From Flavobacterium daemonense (GTDB taxonomy: Bacteria > Bacteroidota > Bacteroidia > Flavobacteriales > Flavobacteriaceae): a stretch of DNA of 64,000 bases. Location: the NCBI RefSeq assembly GCF_007341385.1, contig NZ_VJYD01000015.1, positions 1 through 64,000 on the forward strand, in the 5' to 3' direction. Of this stretch, positions 36,619 to 46,002 are shown piece by piece. Position 1 is the stretch's first letter. The number at the start of each line of letters is the position of its first letter. Under the pieces are notes generated by a model. It ran no database searches. It saw only the letters and a list, made by a program, of their open reading frames with translations, and was not told the origin of the DNA. Both the position numbers and the translations under genes were made by a program.

Positions 36619-39150
36619 ATGTTGCTCCCCAAACAATTTCATTTTTTGTTTTGTGTATTTTTCTTCGTTCTCGGCATTTCTGCTCAGGACAAGGAAGAGG
36701 CTGTGCCATTGAAAAACATCTTAATTGAAATTGAAAAGCAGCATCAAGTAAGCTTTAATTACATTGAAGAAAATGTTGCCGGAATTAAAATAATACCTCC
36801 AAAACAATCAATTTCACTTGAACAAAAACTGGAATATCTTTCTAAAAAAACGAATTTGTCATTTGAAAATATCGGAAACAAATTCAATATTTATAAAAAA
36901 GATAAGGAATCACCAATAGTTTGCGGCTACGTTTTTTCGAGCGCTGATAATAATCCAATTAATGGAGCAAATATCAGTTTGAACAGCAAACAGCAAATTG
37001 CAACAAATTCGAATGGTTACTTTGAATTTAAAAAAGAAGAGGCAAATGCGTTTGTGATTACGCATATCGGATTCATAAGCAAGAAAATCACAGTTAGCAA
37101 TTCGGACTCAAAAAATTGTCTCAAAATCTTGTTGGAACCTGAAATTACGGAACTAGCAGAAATTAAAACCAATGCGATTTTAGCTTCGGGAATTTCAAAA
37201 AACAAAGACGGATCATTTGAAATTAAGCCTAAGAAATTCGGAATTCTGCCAGGCCTTATCGAACCAGATGCGTTGCAAGCCATGCAGCAAATTCCTGGAG
37301 TTAATAGTATTGACGAAAGTGTTTCGAGCATCAACGTGCGCGGCGGTACGCATGATCAGAATTTATTTTTGTGGAACGGAATTCGAATGTACCAAACGGG
37401 ACATTTTTTTGGTTTAATATCGGTTTTCAATCCGAATTTGGCACATACTATTTCTATTTATAAAAACGGAAGTTCTGCGTTTTATGGCGAAAGTGTTTCA
37501 AGCGTAGTTTCGATTTCTTCAACTCCAGAAACGGCTGAGAAAAATACATTCAGCGCCGGAATAAACATGATTAATGCCGATGTTTATGGGAAATACAATC
37601 TTTCGAAAAAAAGCTATATCGAAATTTCTGCACGAAAATCAATTACTGATTTCGTAGAAACGCCAACGTACAAAGAATATTTCGACAAAATTTTCCAGAA
37701 CACAACAATCACCGATTTTTCGCAAAGCCAAAACGTAGATTATCGAAGCGATAAAAAATTCGGTTTTTATGATGCGACGCTAAAATTTGGTCAAAAAATA
37801 GGGGAGAAAGATGTTCTGGTTTTAGATTTAATTACGATAAAAGATAATTTGGAAGTCTTTCAAAGTGCCGCTGGAAACAACATCTATAGGTCAGAAAACA
37901 ATGTTTTGCGCCAACAAAATTATGGCGGAAATTTATCGTGGAAACGAAATTGGAACAGTTTTAATACTACGAAAATTAATGTTTACACATCGGCTTATGA
38001 ACTTTTGGCAAACCAGAAAACAACTAATGATAATCAAATCGTCATTCAGGAAAATACGGTCAATAATAACGGAATCAATTTAGAGAACGATCATATTATA
38101 AGCCCAAAATTTAGTTTTAATGATGGTTATCAGTTCAATGAAATTGGTATTACGAATCTGGAAGACGTAACAAATCCTGATTTTTATCGCAAAGTAAAAG
38201 ATGTACTTAGAACGCACGCTTTAATTTTGGAAGGAAAATACAATGACACGATTTCTCGAGTATATTTCAAGGCCGGAACACGAGTGAATTACATTGAAAA
38301 ATTCAAGAAATTTATTGTCGAACCCCGAATTCAGTTGAGTTACGGCTTTAATAAAAATCTGAATTTAGAATTGCTTGGCGAATTAAAAAGCCAAAACTCA
38401 CAACAAATTATTGATTTGCAGAAAGATTATTTCGGGATCGAAAAAAGACGTTGGATTGTTGCCAATAATACCACAATTCCGATTCAGAAGAGCAAGCAAT
38501 TATCTTTGAATTTGTTCTATAGAAAGAATGACTGGCTGTTGGATGTAGAGAATTTTTATAAAAAAGTAACCGGAATTACGACTTCCAGCCAAGGTTTTCA
38601 GAACCAATTAGAGTTTGTCAAAACAACAGGCGATTATGAAATTTGGGGAACAGAGATTTTGGTTCAAAAAAGAATGAATCATTTTTTGACATGGTTGAGC
38701 TATACCTACAACCATAATAATTATCATTTTCCAAATTACGAATACCCAATTTTTCCCAACAACTTTGAGTTGATGCATACGGTTTCGTGGGCGGGAATGT
38801 TTGAAAAAAATAATTTCAAAATTGCCTTGGGAACAAAATTGTCTTCTGGACGACCTAATACATCACCCAATACTTCTCAAATTGATGCTTCAAACCCTGT
38901 TTTGGTGTATAACAGACCAAACAGCACCAACTTGGATATTTTTTCGCAAGTCAATCTTTCTTCCACTTATAAATGGGAAACTTCAAAAGGAATTCAATAT
39001 AAATTAGGAATTTCGATCCTGAATATTTTAAACAGGAGAAATGAAATTGGCGAATATTATAGAATAAGTTCGTTGACGAACTCTATTGAAGAAGTTGAAA
39101 CTTCTGCCCTGCAACGCACTCCAAACTTGAGTTTTAGAGTTTCATTTTAA
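36619..39150 (+). CDS. TonB-dependent receptor/transducer
   Basis: 843 residues. A signal peptide is followed by an STN signalling domain (about 25-95: ILIEIEKQHQVSFNYIEE, LEYLSKKTNLSFE), a carboxypeptidase-regulatory-like domain (about 100-175: VCGYVFSSADNNPINGANIS), the plug (about 200-300: LQAMQQIPGVNSIDE, SINVRGGTHDQNLFLWNG) and a beta-barrel ending with a C-terminal Phe (LSFRVSF). The STN domain shows it signals to the FecR protein encoded immediately upstream. No SusD gene follows, so it is not a glycan SusC/D pair. The ligand is unknown; siderophores, metals or small organics are possible. Confidence 0.95.
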   Translation: MLLPKQFHFLFCVFFFVLGISAQDKEEAVPLKNILIEIEKQHQVSFNYIEENVAGIKIIPPKQSISLEQKLEYLSKKTNLSFENIGNKFNIYKKDKESPIVCGYVFSSADNNPINGANISLNSKQQIATNSNGYFEFKKEEANAFVITHIGFISKKITVSNSDSKNCLKILLEPEITELAEIKTNAILASGISKNKDGSFEIKPKKFGILPGLIEPDALQAMQQIPGVNSIDESVSSINVRGGTHDQNLFLWNGIRMYQTGHFFGLISVFNPNLAHTISIYKNGSSAFYGESVSSVVSISSTPETAEKNTFSAGINMINADVYGKYNLSKKSYIEISARKSITDFVETPTYKEYFDKIFQNTTITDFSQSQNVDYRSDKKFGFYDATLKFGQKIGEKDVLVLDLITIKDNLEVFQSAAGNNIYRSENNVLRQQNYGGNLSWKRNWNSFNTTKINVYTSAYELLANQKTTNDNQIVIQENTVNNNGINLENDHIISPKFSFNDGYQFNEIGITNLEDVTNPDFYRKVKDVLRTHALILEGKYNDTISRVYFKAGTRVNYIEKFKKFIVEPRIQLSYGFNKNLNLELLGELKSQNSQQIIDLQKDYFGIEKRRWIVANNTTIPIQKSKQLSLNLFYRKNDWLLDVENFYKKVTGITTSSQGFQNQLEFVKTTGDYEIWGTEILVQKRMNHFLTWLSYTYNHNNYHFPNYEYPIFPNNFELMHTVSWAGMFEKNNFKIALGTKLSSGRPNTSPNTSQIDASNPVLVYNRPNSTNLDIFSQVNLSSTYKWETSKGIQYKLGISILNILNRRNEIGEYYRISSLTNSIEEVETSALQRTPNLSFRVSF

Positions 39151-39160
39151 TTCTTTCCGC

Positions 39161-39200
39161 ACAGGATTCCCATAAATTCTGTCTTTCATTTATTTTTTTT
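39161..39200 (+). terminator. possible terminator after receptor gene
   Basis: ACAGGATT (39161-39168) pairs with AATTCTGT (39175-39182) with one G-U and a 6-nt loop. It is followed by a T-rich tract to about 39200. Confidence 0.4.
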
Positions 39201-39220
39201 TCAAAAAATAAAATTCTTAG

Positions 39221-39229
39221 GTAGGGTAA
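39221..39229 (+). promoter_or_regulatory. GTAGGGTAA word upstream of redox-like cluster
   Basis: Third occurrence of this word, 212 bp before the lipoprotein gene at 39441. Its placement after the receptor terminator and before the next cluster suggests the downstream genes may share the ECF control. Confidence 0.35.
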
Positions 39230-39440
39230 TCTGCAATAAGGCTGTTTTACTATTGAATCCTATCAAAAGAATAAAAATGATACGCTTAAAAAACTCGTAT
39301 GACAGTTCATAACAATAGCTGAAAAGTTATTGAACGAAATGCTCATAAAAAAATCAAGTTGACTTCTTGATTGCAAAATGCTTTACAATTTCTGTACAGC
39401 AATCTCCATCTTTTTAAATTATTAATCTAATTAAAAAACT

Positions 39441-40349
39441 ATGAAATTAAAACAATTTACATTCGCTTTAGCTGCGTTTTCGGCAGCGTTATTTTTCTCT
39501 GGTTGCAGTAGTGATAATGGTGACAGCACAACGACACCACCTCCAGTTCAAGAAAATAAAATAGAAGTTTCTCTTTCTACAAGCGCGACATTGGGTTCTT
39601 ATCTTTCTGATAAATCTGGGCGATCTTTGTATTTTTTCGCAACCGATTCAAAAGGACAATCATCTTGTACTGGTGGCTGTGAAGCGTTATGGCCTGTTTT
39701 TTTTGTAGATAATTTGACTGCAGATAAATTAGGCGCAGGATTGACATTGTCTGATTTTGCATCAATCACTACTCCGTCAGGTAAAAAACAATTGACTTAT
39801 AAAGGTTGGCCGTTGTACTACTATGCGCCAGTATCTGCAGGTGACGGATATGGCGGTGGAGGTGTCAACACACCAGAAGCTGCGGGTCAAACAGCGGGCG
39901 ACGGAATTGACGGCACTTGGTTTATTGCAAAACCAGATTATTCTATTATGATTGTAAGAAGCCAGCTTGTGGGTCATGACGGCAAAAACTACAAATCAGA
40001 TTATACCGTTGGCGATGGTGTAACTACTTATTTTACTGATGGCAAAGGACTGACTTTGTACACATTTAAAAATGATAATTTCAAGAAAAACAATTTTACA
40101 TTGGCCGATTTTTCTAACAATGGCGTATGGCCAATTTATGAAACAGATAAAATTGTGGTTCCCTCAATTCTTGACAAATCGAAATTTAGTTCGATTACTG
40201 TATTTGGAAAAGTGCAGCTGACTTATAATGGCTGGCCGTTGTATTATTTCGGTCAAGATGCTGGTGTTCGCGGTGCTAATAAAGGAATCAGTTTCCCGAG
40301 TCCTGGAGTTTGGCCGGTACCTGTAAAAGATATTCCGCTAGCAATTTAA
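39441..40349 (+). CDS. lipoprotein with secreted repeats (Lipoprotein_15/COG4315 type)
   Basis: 302 residues, lipobox FFSGCSSDN. The body carries the repeat of PF03640-type secreted lipoproteins: YLSDKSGRSLYFFATDSKG with CTGGCEALWPVFF, then KKQLTYKGWPLYYYAP, then YFTDGKGLTLYTFKNDN with GVWPIYE, then KVQLTYNGWPLYYFGQD. Two Cys in SCTGGCEALWP match the conserved pair of the family. Function of the family is not established, though it recurs beside envelope redox proteins. First gene of a five-gene plus-strand cluster ending with YceI; gap of 55 bp to the next gene. Confidence 0.82.
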   Translation: MKLKQFTFALAAFSAALFFSGCSSDNGDSTTTPPPVQENKIEVSLSTSATLGSYLSDKSGRSLYFFATDSKGQSSCTGGCEALWPVFFVDNLTADKLGAGLTLSDFASITTPSGKKQLTYKGWPLYYYAPVSAGDGYGGGGVNTPEAAGQTAGDGIDGTWFIAKPDYSIMIVRSQLVGHDGKNYKSDYTVGDGVTTYFTDGKGLTLYTFKNDNFKKNNFTLADFSNNGVWPIYETDKIVVPSILDKSKFSSITVFGKVQLTYNGWPLYYFGQDAGVRGANKGISFPSPGVWPVPVKDIPLAI

Positions 40350-40404
40350 GCTGAATTTTAAGTATAAAAATTGATAAATCCTGATTTTAAAAAAGCACAG
40401 AAAA

Positions 40405-40800
40405 ATGAGTAAAAAAATCAAACTAATTATTTTGATAGTGGCTGTATTTGCCTTAGCGGGAGTCATCTCCTATAATTATATAATGCATGGCGGCGAACGG
40501 GATTTGGCAGCAGAAAAAACAGATTTCTCGGTTACTTCTGCATTTATAACATCTGAATTTCTGGGAGATATTGACGCTGCAAACAAAAAATATCTTGAAA
40601 ATGCCGTCGCCATAAAAGGAAAAATTACTGCCCTGAACGGGAAAGAAGTAATTCTGGACGAAGCCATTATCTGCAGTTTTAAGAATCAGGATTTATCAAT
40701 AAAAAAAGGACAAACAGTTACTGTAAAAGGCCGAATTGTGGGTTATGATGATTTGATGGGAGAGTTGAAATTAGACCAATGTTTTATAATCAAAAATTAA
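40405..40800 (+). CDS. membrane-anchored OB-fold (tRNA_anti-like) protein
   Basis: 131 residues. An N-terminal TM anchor (LIILIVAVFALAGVISYNYI, about 7-26) precedes an OB-fold of the tRNA_anti-like type (VAIKGKITALNGKEVILD, VTVKGRIVGYDDLMGELKLD). Despite the name, members of this family are extracytoplasmic and of unknown role. The gene ends 4 bp before the DUF5777 barrel gene, so these are surely one transcript. Confidence 0.72.
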   Translation: MSKKIKLIILIVAVFALAGVISYNYIMHGGERDLAAEKTDFSVTSAFITSEFLGDIDAANKKYLENAVAIKGKITALNGKEVILDEAIICSFKNQDLSIKKGQTVTVKGRIVGYDDLMGELKLDQCFIIKN

Positions 40801-40804
40801 TTAA

Positions 40805-41668
40805 ATGAACGTAAAATTATTTTTATCCTCACTATTTTTTCTTTTGGCTTTGAGTCAGGCTTCGGCGCAGGATGATTTACTGAAGCAATTGGATTCGATT
40901 AAACCAAAAGAAAAACAGGCAGAAACATTAGGTTTCAAAGGACTCCAGATTTGCAACATGCAATCGACAAAAGTAACTGCCAAAGGCGAATGGTATGTTT
41001 TGATTTCGCATCGTTTTGGTGATTTGACACAAGGTTTTAATAATTTTTTCGGATTGGATGATGCTTACACCAAATTAGGCGCCATTTACGGAGCAACAGA
41101 TTGGCTGTCAATTGGAGCATCAAGACAAACCAATAATAAAATTTATGAACTGACGGCAAAATACAGATTGAAAAATCAGGAAGCTGATGGTTTTCCGGTT
41201 TCGATTGTGGGATATAATACAATGGATATCAATACTAATTTGAGTACAGACCAATATCCATATTTAGAATTCAATAATCGTTTGGCTTATACAACACAAT
41301 TGCTAATTTCAAGAAAGTTTTCGGATAAGATTACGCTTGAATTTGCGCCTATTTACATTCATAAAAATTTGTATGATGAAACAACTGAAAGGAAAGATCA
41401 ATTTGTTGTAGGACTTGGAGGAAGATACAAATTGACAAAAAGGATGAGTATGAACCTTGAATACGCACCTCGAATTGATGCACCCGAAAATGATGTGTAC
41501 CATAATTTGCTTTCGCTAGGATTGGATATTGATACCGGCGGCCATATTTTCCAGATGGTATTCTCAAATTGTCAAACGATGAACGATGTTTATGTATTCT
41601 CTAATGCCACCGGAAAATGGAATGGAGGAAGCCTTTATTTCGGATTTAATTTATATAGGGTTTTTTAA
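40805..41668 (+). CDS. DUF5777-family beta-barrel protein
   Basis: 287 residues. A signal peptide (LFLSSLFFLLALSQASAQ) is followed by an outer-membrane-like barrel with the family landmarks VTAKGEWYVLISHRFGDL, NNFFGLDDAYTKLGAIYGATDWLSIG and a final Phe (LYFGFNLYRVF). Family function is unknown; it commonly travels with cytochrome c and YceI genes in Bacteroidota. Gap to the next gene is 17 bp. Confidence 0.75.
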   Translation: MNVKLFLSSLFFLLALSQASAQDDLLKQLDSIKPKEKQAETLGFKGLQICNMQSTKVTAKGEWYVLISHRFGDLTQGFNNFFGLDDAYTKLGAIYGATDWLSIGASRQTNNKIYELTAKYRLKNQEADGFPVSIVGYNTMDINTNLSTDQYPYLEFNNRLAYTTQLLISRKFSDKITLEFAPIYIHKNLYDETTERKDQFVVGLGGRYKLTKRMSMNLEYAPRIDAPENDVYHNLLSLGLDIDTGGHIFQMVFSNCQTMNDVYVFSNATGKWNGGSLYFGFNLYRVF

Positions 41669-41685
41669 AATTAATACCATATTCG

Positions 41686-42030
41686 ATGAAAAAAATAAAA
41701 ATATTTTTAATCGCAGTGTTCAGTGTATTTATAGTTTCTTGTGAATCAAATACCTATAGCGAAATAAGTGCGCCAGCTGTAAATCCAACTTATGTGGCAA
41801 ATGTAGAACCCATTATAAGACATAATTGTTTGAGTTGCCATTTTGGAACCAATCAGTCCCCAAATTTAGAAACCTACGATGGCGTTAAAAATGCCTGCCT
41901 TAATACCAATTTAATTTGCCGAATTGAGTCGGAATCCTGCGGTGAAAGAATGCCTTTGGGCGGACGTCTCGCGCAAAGCGATATTGATTTGATAAAGCTT
42001 TGGACAACGGAAGGATTTGTAAAAGAATAA
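41686..42030 (+). CDS. c-type heme lipoprotein
   Basis: 114 residues with a lipobox (FIVSCES). One heme-c attachment motif is present: CLSCH in EPIIRHNCLSCHFG. A candidate axial Met is in GERMPLGGRL. Two further Cys (NACLNTNLIC) may form a disulfide. The size and layout match small cytochrome-c-like domains of the planctomycete type found in envelope electron transfer. It is 17 bp after the DUF5777 gene and 10 bp before the YceI gene, so it is inside a tight operon. Confidence 0.8.
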   Translation: MKKIKIFLIAVFSVFIVSCESNTYSEISAPAVNPTYVANVEPIIRHNCLSCHFGTNQSPNLETYDGVKNACLNTNLICRIESESCGERMPLGGRLAQSDIDLIKLWTTEGFVKE

Positions 42031-42040
42031 ACCAAAAATC

Positions 42041-42583
42041 ATGAAAAAGATAATAGTTTTACTAGTATTTATTTTTTTGGGAAATACCATTTTTGCCCAA
42101 AAAATGATGACCCGAACCGGACAAATAAAATTTGAAGCTTCTGTACCTTCTTTTGATCCTGTTGCGGCTGTAAATAATTCGGTTTCGGCAATTCTTGATG
42201 AATCGAATGGCGAATTTGCGGTTTTGGCTTTAGTGAAAGCATTCAAATTTAAAATTCCTTTGATGGAAGAACATTTCAATGAAAATTATATGGAATCTTC
42301 GGTTTATCCAAAGGCAACTTTCAAGGGGAAAATTTTAAATTTTGATGCTTCGAAAACAAGTGCTTCTAAAAAATACGATTTAGAAGGAGATTTGACAATT
42401 CACGGTGTCACCAAAAAAATTAAAACCAAAATAGATGTAGCACCTAAGGATGGGAAATTATATGTTTCAGGCGATTTTGTGGTTAAAAATCAGGATTTTA
42501 ATATCAAAATACCAAGTCTTGTAAAAAGCAAAGTCTCTGAAGATGTTGCAATTAGTTTTGATTTGGTTCTTGATGAAAAATAA
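42041..42583 (+). CDS. YceI-family lipocalin-like protein
   Basis: 180 residues with a signal peptide (IIVLLVFIFLGNTIFAQ). It has the YceI pattern: GQIKFEASVPSFDPVAAV, HFNENYMESSVYPKATFKG, and the DLTIHGVTKKIKT strand pair. YceI proteins bind isoprenoid lipids such as quinones in an extended barrel. As last gene of the cluster with a heme lipoprotein, a role in handling a lipophilic electron carrier is a reasonable inference. A strong terminator follows. Confidence 0.9.
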   Translation: MKKIIVLLVFIFLGNTIFAQKMMTRTGQIKFEASVPSFDPVAAVNNSVSAILDESNGEFAVLALVKAFKFKIPLMEEHFNENYMESSVYPKATFKGKILNFDASKTSASKKYDLEGDLTIHGVTKKIKTKIDVAPKDGKLYVSGDFVVKNQDFNIKIPSLVKSKVSEDVAISFDLVLDEK

Positions 42584-42612
42584 AAAAGAAAACATTTAAA
42601 ATATTTGCCCCC

Positions 42613-42657
42613 AAAAAGAAAGCTTTTCTAATACAGTAGAAAAGCTTTCTTTTTTTT
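42613..42657 (+). terminator. intrinsic terminator closing the redox-like cluster
   Basis: An 18-bp stem (42613-42630 with 42637-42654) is followed by a T-run. It lies 30 bp after the yceI-type stop. Confidence 0.9.
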
Positions 42658-42758
42658 ACGGAAAATATAAAGGCGTCGTTTTTAATTGAAACATGATTTC
42701 AGCGCATTTTAATACATTTCTTCGTATTTTAGTGTTGAAAAGATAAAATGCGACTCCT

Positions 42759-44444
42759 ATGATTTTACATGCTAAGCGTTTGTTTCCGTATTTATTGCTG
42801 ATGATGTTATTGTTGCTAAAGCCAGATGTTGTCGCCGCACAACTATTAGGCGGTGATAAAAAGACAACTGAGGAACCCGTAAAAATTCCGGATGATTCTT
42901 TAGGAAGAAGAACACCGCAAGGAACAGTCAACGGATTTATAAAAGCCATAGGTGAGCAGAATTATTTGCGTGCCAGCCAGTATTTTGTGCTCAGCAAGCG
43001 CTCGTATCGCAAAAAAGCCGAAAGAATTCGTATTGCCAAGATTTTTCAGCAATTATTGGACCAAGGAGGAACTTTTTCGCCATCATCAATTATAAGCAGC
43101 AAAGAAATAGGGCGTACAGATGATGATCTTTCGACAGGTGTTGATCTCGTTGGAAGCATATCTACAAACAAAACAGCCATTCAACTTTATTTAGAAAATC
43201 AGTCAGATGACAGCCAACCAGCATTATGGCTTTTTTCTTCCGAAACGATTGATGCGATTGTTTCAGCCGATCTTACAGGAGAAAAAACTTTTTTAGACAA
43301 AGTATTGCCAACGGTTTTAAAAGAAAGGAAATTTGGAAACGTTCCAATAGGACATTGGGCAGTGGTTGTAGTCATGACCGTAATATCTTATTTGCTTTCT
43401 CGATTACTGATTTTTCTATTGGCCTTTGCCATACAAAAAATTTGGAAAAAAGCGAATAGCGAAAATGGAGAGGCAATTATGAACGCGCTTGCGTTGCCGG
43501 TTCATATGTATCTTACTGTCGTTTTATTTGTTGCTTTTACACAGCGCATGGGGATTTCGATAGTGGTTCGCCAGCGCTTCAGCATCATTATCATTACAAT
43601 CGGAATTATAGCGTTTTTGATTTTGCTGTGGAGAATGACCGATTTTGTAAGCGTCTTTGTAAGCAGACGAATGAGTAGTAACGGTCGAGTTTCGGCGGTT
43701 TCGGCAATATTATTTTTAAGCCGAACCACAAAAGCAGCAATTGTTGTTATCGGAATTATTGCCATACTTGGCATCATAGGCGTAGATGTTACTGCCGGAC
43801 TCGCTGCATTGGGAATTGGAGGTATTGCGCTTGCTTTAGGAGCACAAAAAACCATTGAAAATTTTGTAGGAAGTGTCAGTCTAATCGCCGATCAGCCGTT
43901 GCGAGTGGGCGATTATTGCCGAGTTGATGATATTAAAGGAACGGTAGAATCTATAGGAATGCGTTCTACGACGTTGCGTACGTCTGCCCGAACAATCGTG
44001 ACGATTCCGAATGGACAATTGTCAGCTAGTAAAATTGAAAATTTTGCACACCGTGACCGATTTTTATTTAATCCGATTTTTACTTTTAGAAGAGAAACCA
44101 CTTCGGCTCAAATGCGTTTTCTATTGAAGGAATTCCGAGCTTTATTGAATTCGTATTCGTCAGTTAAAAATTCTCCTATTATAGTAAGATTTACAGCCAT
44201 TACAGCAGATGTTTTAAAAATTGAAATTACCGCCTATATTGAAGCAGAAAATGTCGAAAAATCACAAGAAGTACAAGAAGATATATTGTTGAAAATGATG
44301 GATTTAATTGAGAGTAGTGGCACATTTTTAGCGCCATCACAAACGGTTTATGTGACCAGTGAAGCTCCATCTGCATCAAATCAAAAAACAGCAAAAGAAC
44401 CAAAAAAAGTCATTAAAAAACAGAATGATGAGAATGAAAATTAA
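42759..44444 (+). CDS. mechanosensitive ion channel (MscS family)
   Basis: 561 residues. An N-terminal signal peptide (LLLMMLLLLKPDVVAAQ) and a periplasmic domain of about 150 residues (GRRTPQGTVNGFIKAIGEQNY) are followed by several TM helices. The MscS pore region is clear: AALGIGGIALALGAQKTIENFVGSVSLI, with the Gly/Ala-packed TM3, then the cytoplasmic beta domain VGDYCRVDDIKGTVESIGMRSTTLRT. The C-terminal tail is Lys-rich. It protects against hypo-osmotic shock. A 175-bp gap with a terminator separates it from yceI. Confidence 0.92.
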   Translation: MILHAKRLFPYLLLMMLLLLKPDVVAAQLLGGDKKTTEEPVKIPDDSLGRRTPQGTVNGFIKAIGEQNYLRASQYFVLSKRSYRKKAERIRIAKIFQQLLDQGGTFSPSSIISSKEIGRTDDDLSTGVDLVGSISTNKTAIQLYLENQSDDSQPALWLFSSETIDAIVSADLTGEKTFLDKVLPTVLKERKFGNVPIGHWAVVVVMTVISYLLSRLLIFLLAFAIQKIWKKANSENGEAIMNALALPVHMYLTVVLFVAFTQRMGISIVVRQRFSIIIITIGIIAFLILLWRMTDFVSVFVSRRMSSNGRVSAVSAILFLSRTTKAAIVVIGIIAILGIIGVDVTAGLAALGIGGIALALGAQKTIENFVGSVSLIADQPLRVGDYCRVDDIKGTVESIGMRSTTLRTSARTIVTIPNGQLSASKIENFAHRDRFLFNPIFTFRRETTSAQMRFLLKEFRALLNSYSSVKNSPIIVRFTAITADVLKIEITAYIEAENVEKSQEVQEDILLKMMDLIESSGTFLAPSQTVYVTSEAPSASNQKTAKEPKKVIKKQNDENEN

Positions 44445-44517
44445 TCATTCAAAATTTAAAATATAATATTTACTTTTATTTGCTGATTTGAATAGACTAT
44501 TAATACCATAAAATACC

Positions 44518-45459
44518 ATGAATTCTGAAAACCAAAAAATTGAAATAAACCGACGCAGATTTTTACAAACCACCGCAGCAGCAGGAATTTATTTAGGCGT
44601 GTTTGGCATGCCTAATTTATTCGGAAATGTTTTGTCTGATAAAAATGCTACAGGAATTCCAGATGTTAAACTGAACAACGGACTAAAAATGCCGATGCTC
44701 GGTTTTGGAACTTACGGACTTAGAGGCGATGTTTGCCAGGAATCTGTAGCGACTGCGTTAACAGAAGGCTATCGTCTTGTTGATACTGCAAAAATATACG
44801 GAAATGAAGAAGCTGTAGGCAAGGGGATAAAGCAGAGCGGCGTTAACAGAAAAGAACTTTTTGTTACCTCAAAACTTTGGGTTGATGACGCAGGTTATGA
44901 AAACACTAAAAAAGGTTTTGAAGAAACATTGACAAAATTAGGACTTGATTATCTGGATTTATACCTTATTCACCGCCCGAGAGGGGATGTAAAAGGATCT
45001 TGGAAAGCAATGGAAGAACTTTACAAAGCCGGAAAGATTAAAGCAATTGGAATAAGCAATTTCGATTCAAAACAAATGGCTGATCTTTTGTCTTATGCTG
45101 AGGTAAAACCTGCTGTTAATCAGATTGAGACACATGCTTTTTATCAAGAAATACAAGCCTATAATGAGCTAAAACAACATCATATACAGATGGAAGCGTG
45201 GGCGCCATTTGCAGAAGGTCGCAACGGACTTTTTACAAACGAAGTTCTTGCCAAAATTGCCAAAAAGCATAATAAAACAGTTGCTCAAGTAAATTTAAGA
45301 TGGCATTTTCAGCGTGGCATTGTTGCTATTCCGAGATCTTCGCAAAAAGCACACATTGTTGAAAATCTAAATATCTTCGATTTCAAATTGGATCATGACG
45401 AAATGAGCGCAATTGAAAAACTCGACTTGAATAAAACTCAGTTTCCAGAATGGAGTTAA
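44518..45459 (+). CDS. Tat-exported aldo/keto reductase
   Basis: 313 residues. A twin-arginine-type leader (NRRRFLQTTAAAGIYLG) is followed by a complete AKR barrel with the tetrad Asp89 (LVDTAK), Tyr94 (IYGNEEA), Lys119 (FVTSKLW) and His152 (YLIHRPRG), plus the cofactor motif GIVAIPRSSQKAHIVENL. Reductases of this family use NADPH, which is absent outside the cytoplasm unless cofactor is loaded before folded Tat export. Substrate unknown. It starts 73 bp after the MscS gene. Confidence 0.93.
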   Translation: MNSENQKIEINRRRFLQTTAAAGIYLGVFGMPNLFGNVLSDKNATGIPDVKLNNGLKMPMLGFGTYGLRGDVCQESVATALTEGYRLVDTAKIYGNEEAVGKGIKQSGVNRKELFVTSKLWVDDAGYENTKKGFEETLTKLGLDYLDLYLIHRPRGDVKGSWKAMEELYKAGKIKAIGISNFDSKQMADLLSYAEVKPAVNQIETHAFYQEIQAYNELKQHHIQMEAWAPFAEGRNGLFTNEVLAKIAKKHNKTVAQVNLRWHFQRGIVAIPRSSQKAHIVENLNIFDFKLDHDEMSAIEKLDLNKTQFPEWS

Positions 45460-45480
45460 GAGTTTTCGCTTCTTAAAAAG

Positions 45481-45517
45481 TTGCGCAAAAGTCTCTGACT
45501 TTGCGCAATTTTTTTGT
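45481..45517 (+). terminator. terminator hairpin, repeat family C copy 1
   Basis: TTGCGCAAA pairs with TTTGCGCAA around AGTCTCTGAC, followed by a T-run, 21 bp after the aldo/keto reductase stop. The same hairpin word occurs at 60377-60411 after the giant adhesin gene and inverted at 45541-45578. Confidence 0.8.
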
Positions 45518-45540
45518 TTTAAATTGGAGATTTGTAGAAT

Positions 45541-45578
45541 GACGCAAAGTCGGAGACATTTGCGTAGCGCATTTGCGG
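45541..45578. repeat. repeat family C, inverted copy
   Basis: GACGCAAAGTCGGAGACATT and the following TGCGTAGCGC are the reverse complement of the family C word GCGCAAATGTCTCTGAC. This second copy lies 24 bp from copy 1 in opposite orientation, so the two can also pair with each other. Confidence 0.6.
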
Positions 45579-45637
45579 AACACTATAAGGAGAGGGGAAG
45601 CATAAACTGAAACAACAAGATATAGACCGGCATAAAC

Positions 45638-45976
45638 ATGAAAAATATAGTTCTATTGGCAGGATTTCTGATTATATTCACTTCTTGTAGTAAAAATATT
45701 TATGGAAAATACAATACGAGTTATTCAAAAGATAAAAGTGCTTTTTTTCAAATAATTTTAAATTCTGACGCTACTTTTGAAAAGACAGAAATTCATACAA
45801 TAAGTATTTTTTCTAAAGGGAATTATGTAAAAAAAGGTAATCAAATTATTTGTTTTTTAGATTCCACAGAAAATGGTTTTCCTGCAGACACACTTACATT
45901 TAAAATAAAAAGAAATAAACTTTATTTTACCAAAGATGGAATTGTAAAGACAAATTTTTATTTAAAGAAAGAATAA
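45638..45976 (+). CDS. small lipoprotein of unknown function
   Basis: 112 residues with a lipobox (IIFTSCSKN). The rest is a predicted small beta-sandwich or lipocalin-like fold (GKYNTSYSKDKSAFFQIIL, NSDATFEKTEIH, KGNYVKKGNQIICFL, KIKRNKLYFTKDGIV), as in many bacteroidetal lipoproteins of unknown role. It stands alone between a repeat-rich gap and a convergent regulator gene. Confidence 0.65.
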   Translation: MKNIVLLAGFLIIFTSCSKNIYGKYNTSYSKDKSAFFQIILNSDATFEKTEIHTISIFSKGNYVKKGNQIICFLDSTENGFPADTLTFKIKRNKLYFTKDGIVKTNFYLKKE

Positions 45977-46002
45977 ATATATCTCCGCACTAGAAAGAGT
46001 TA

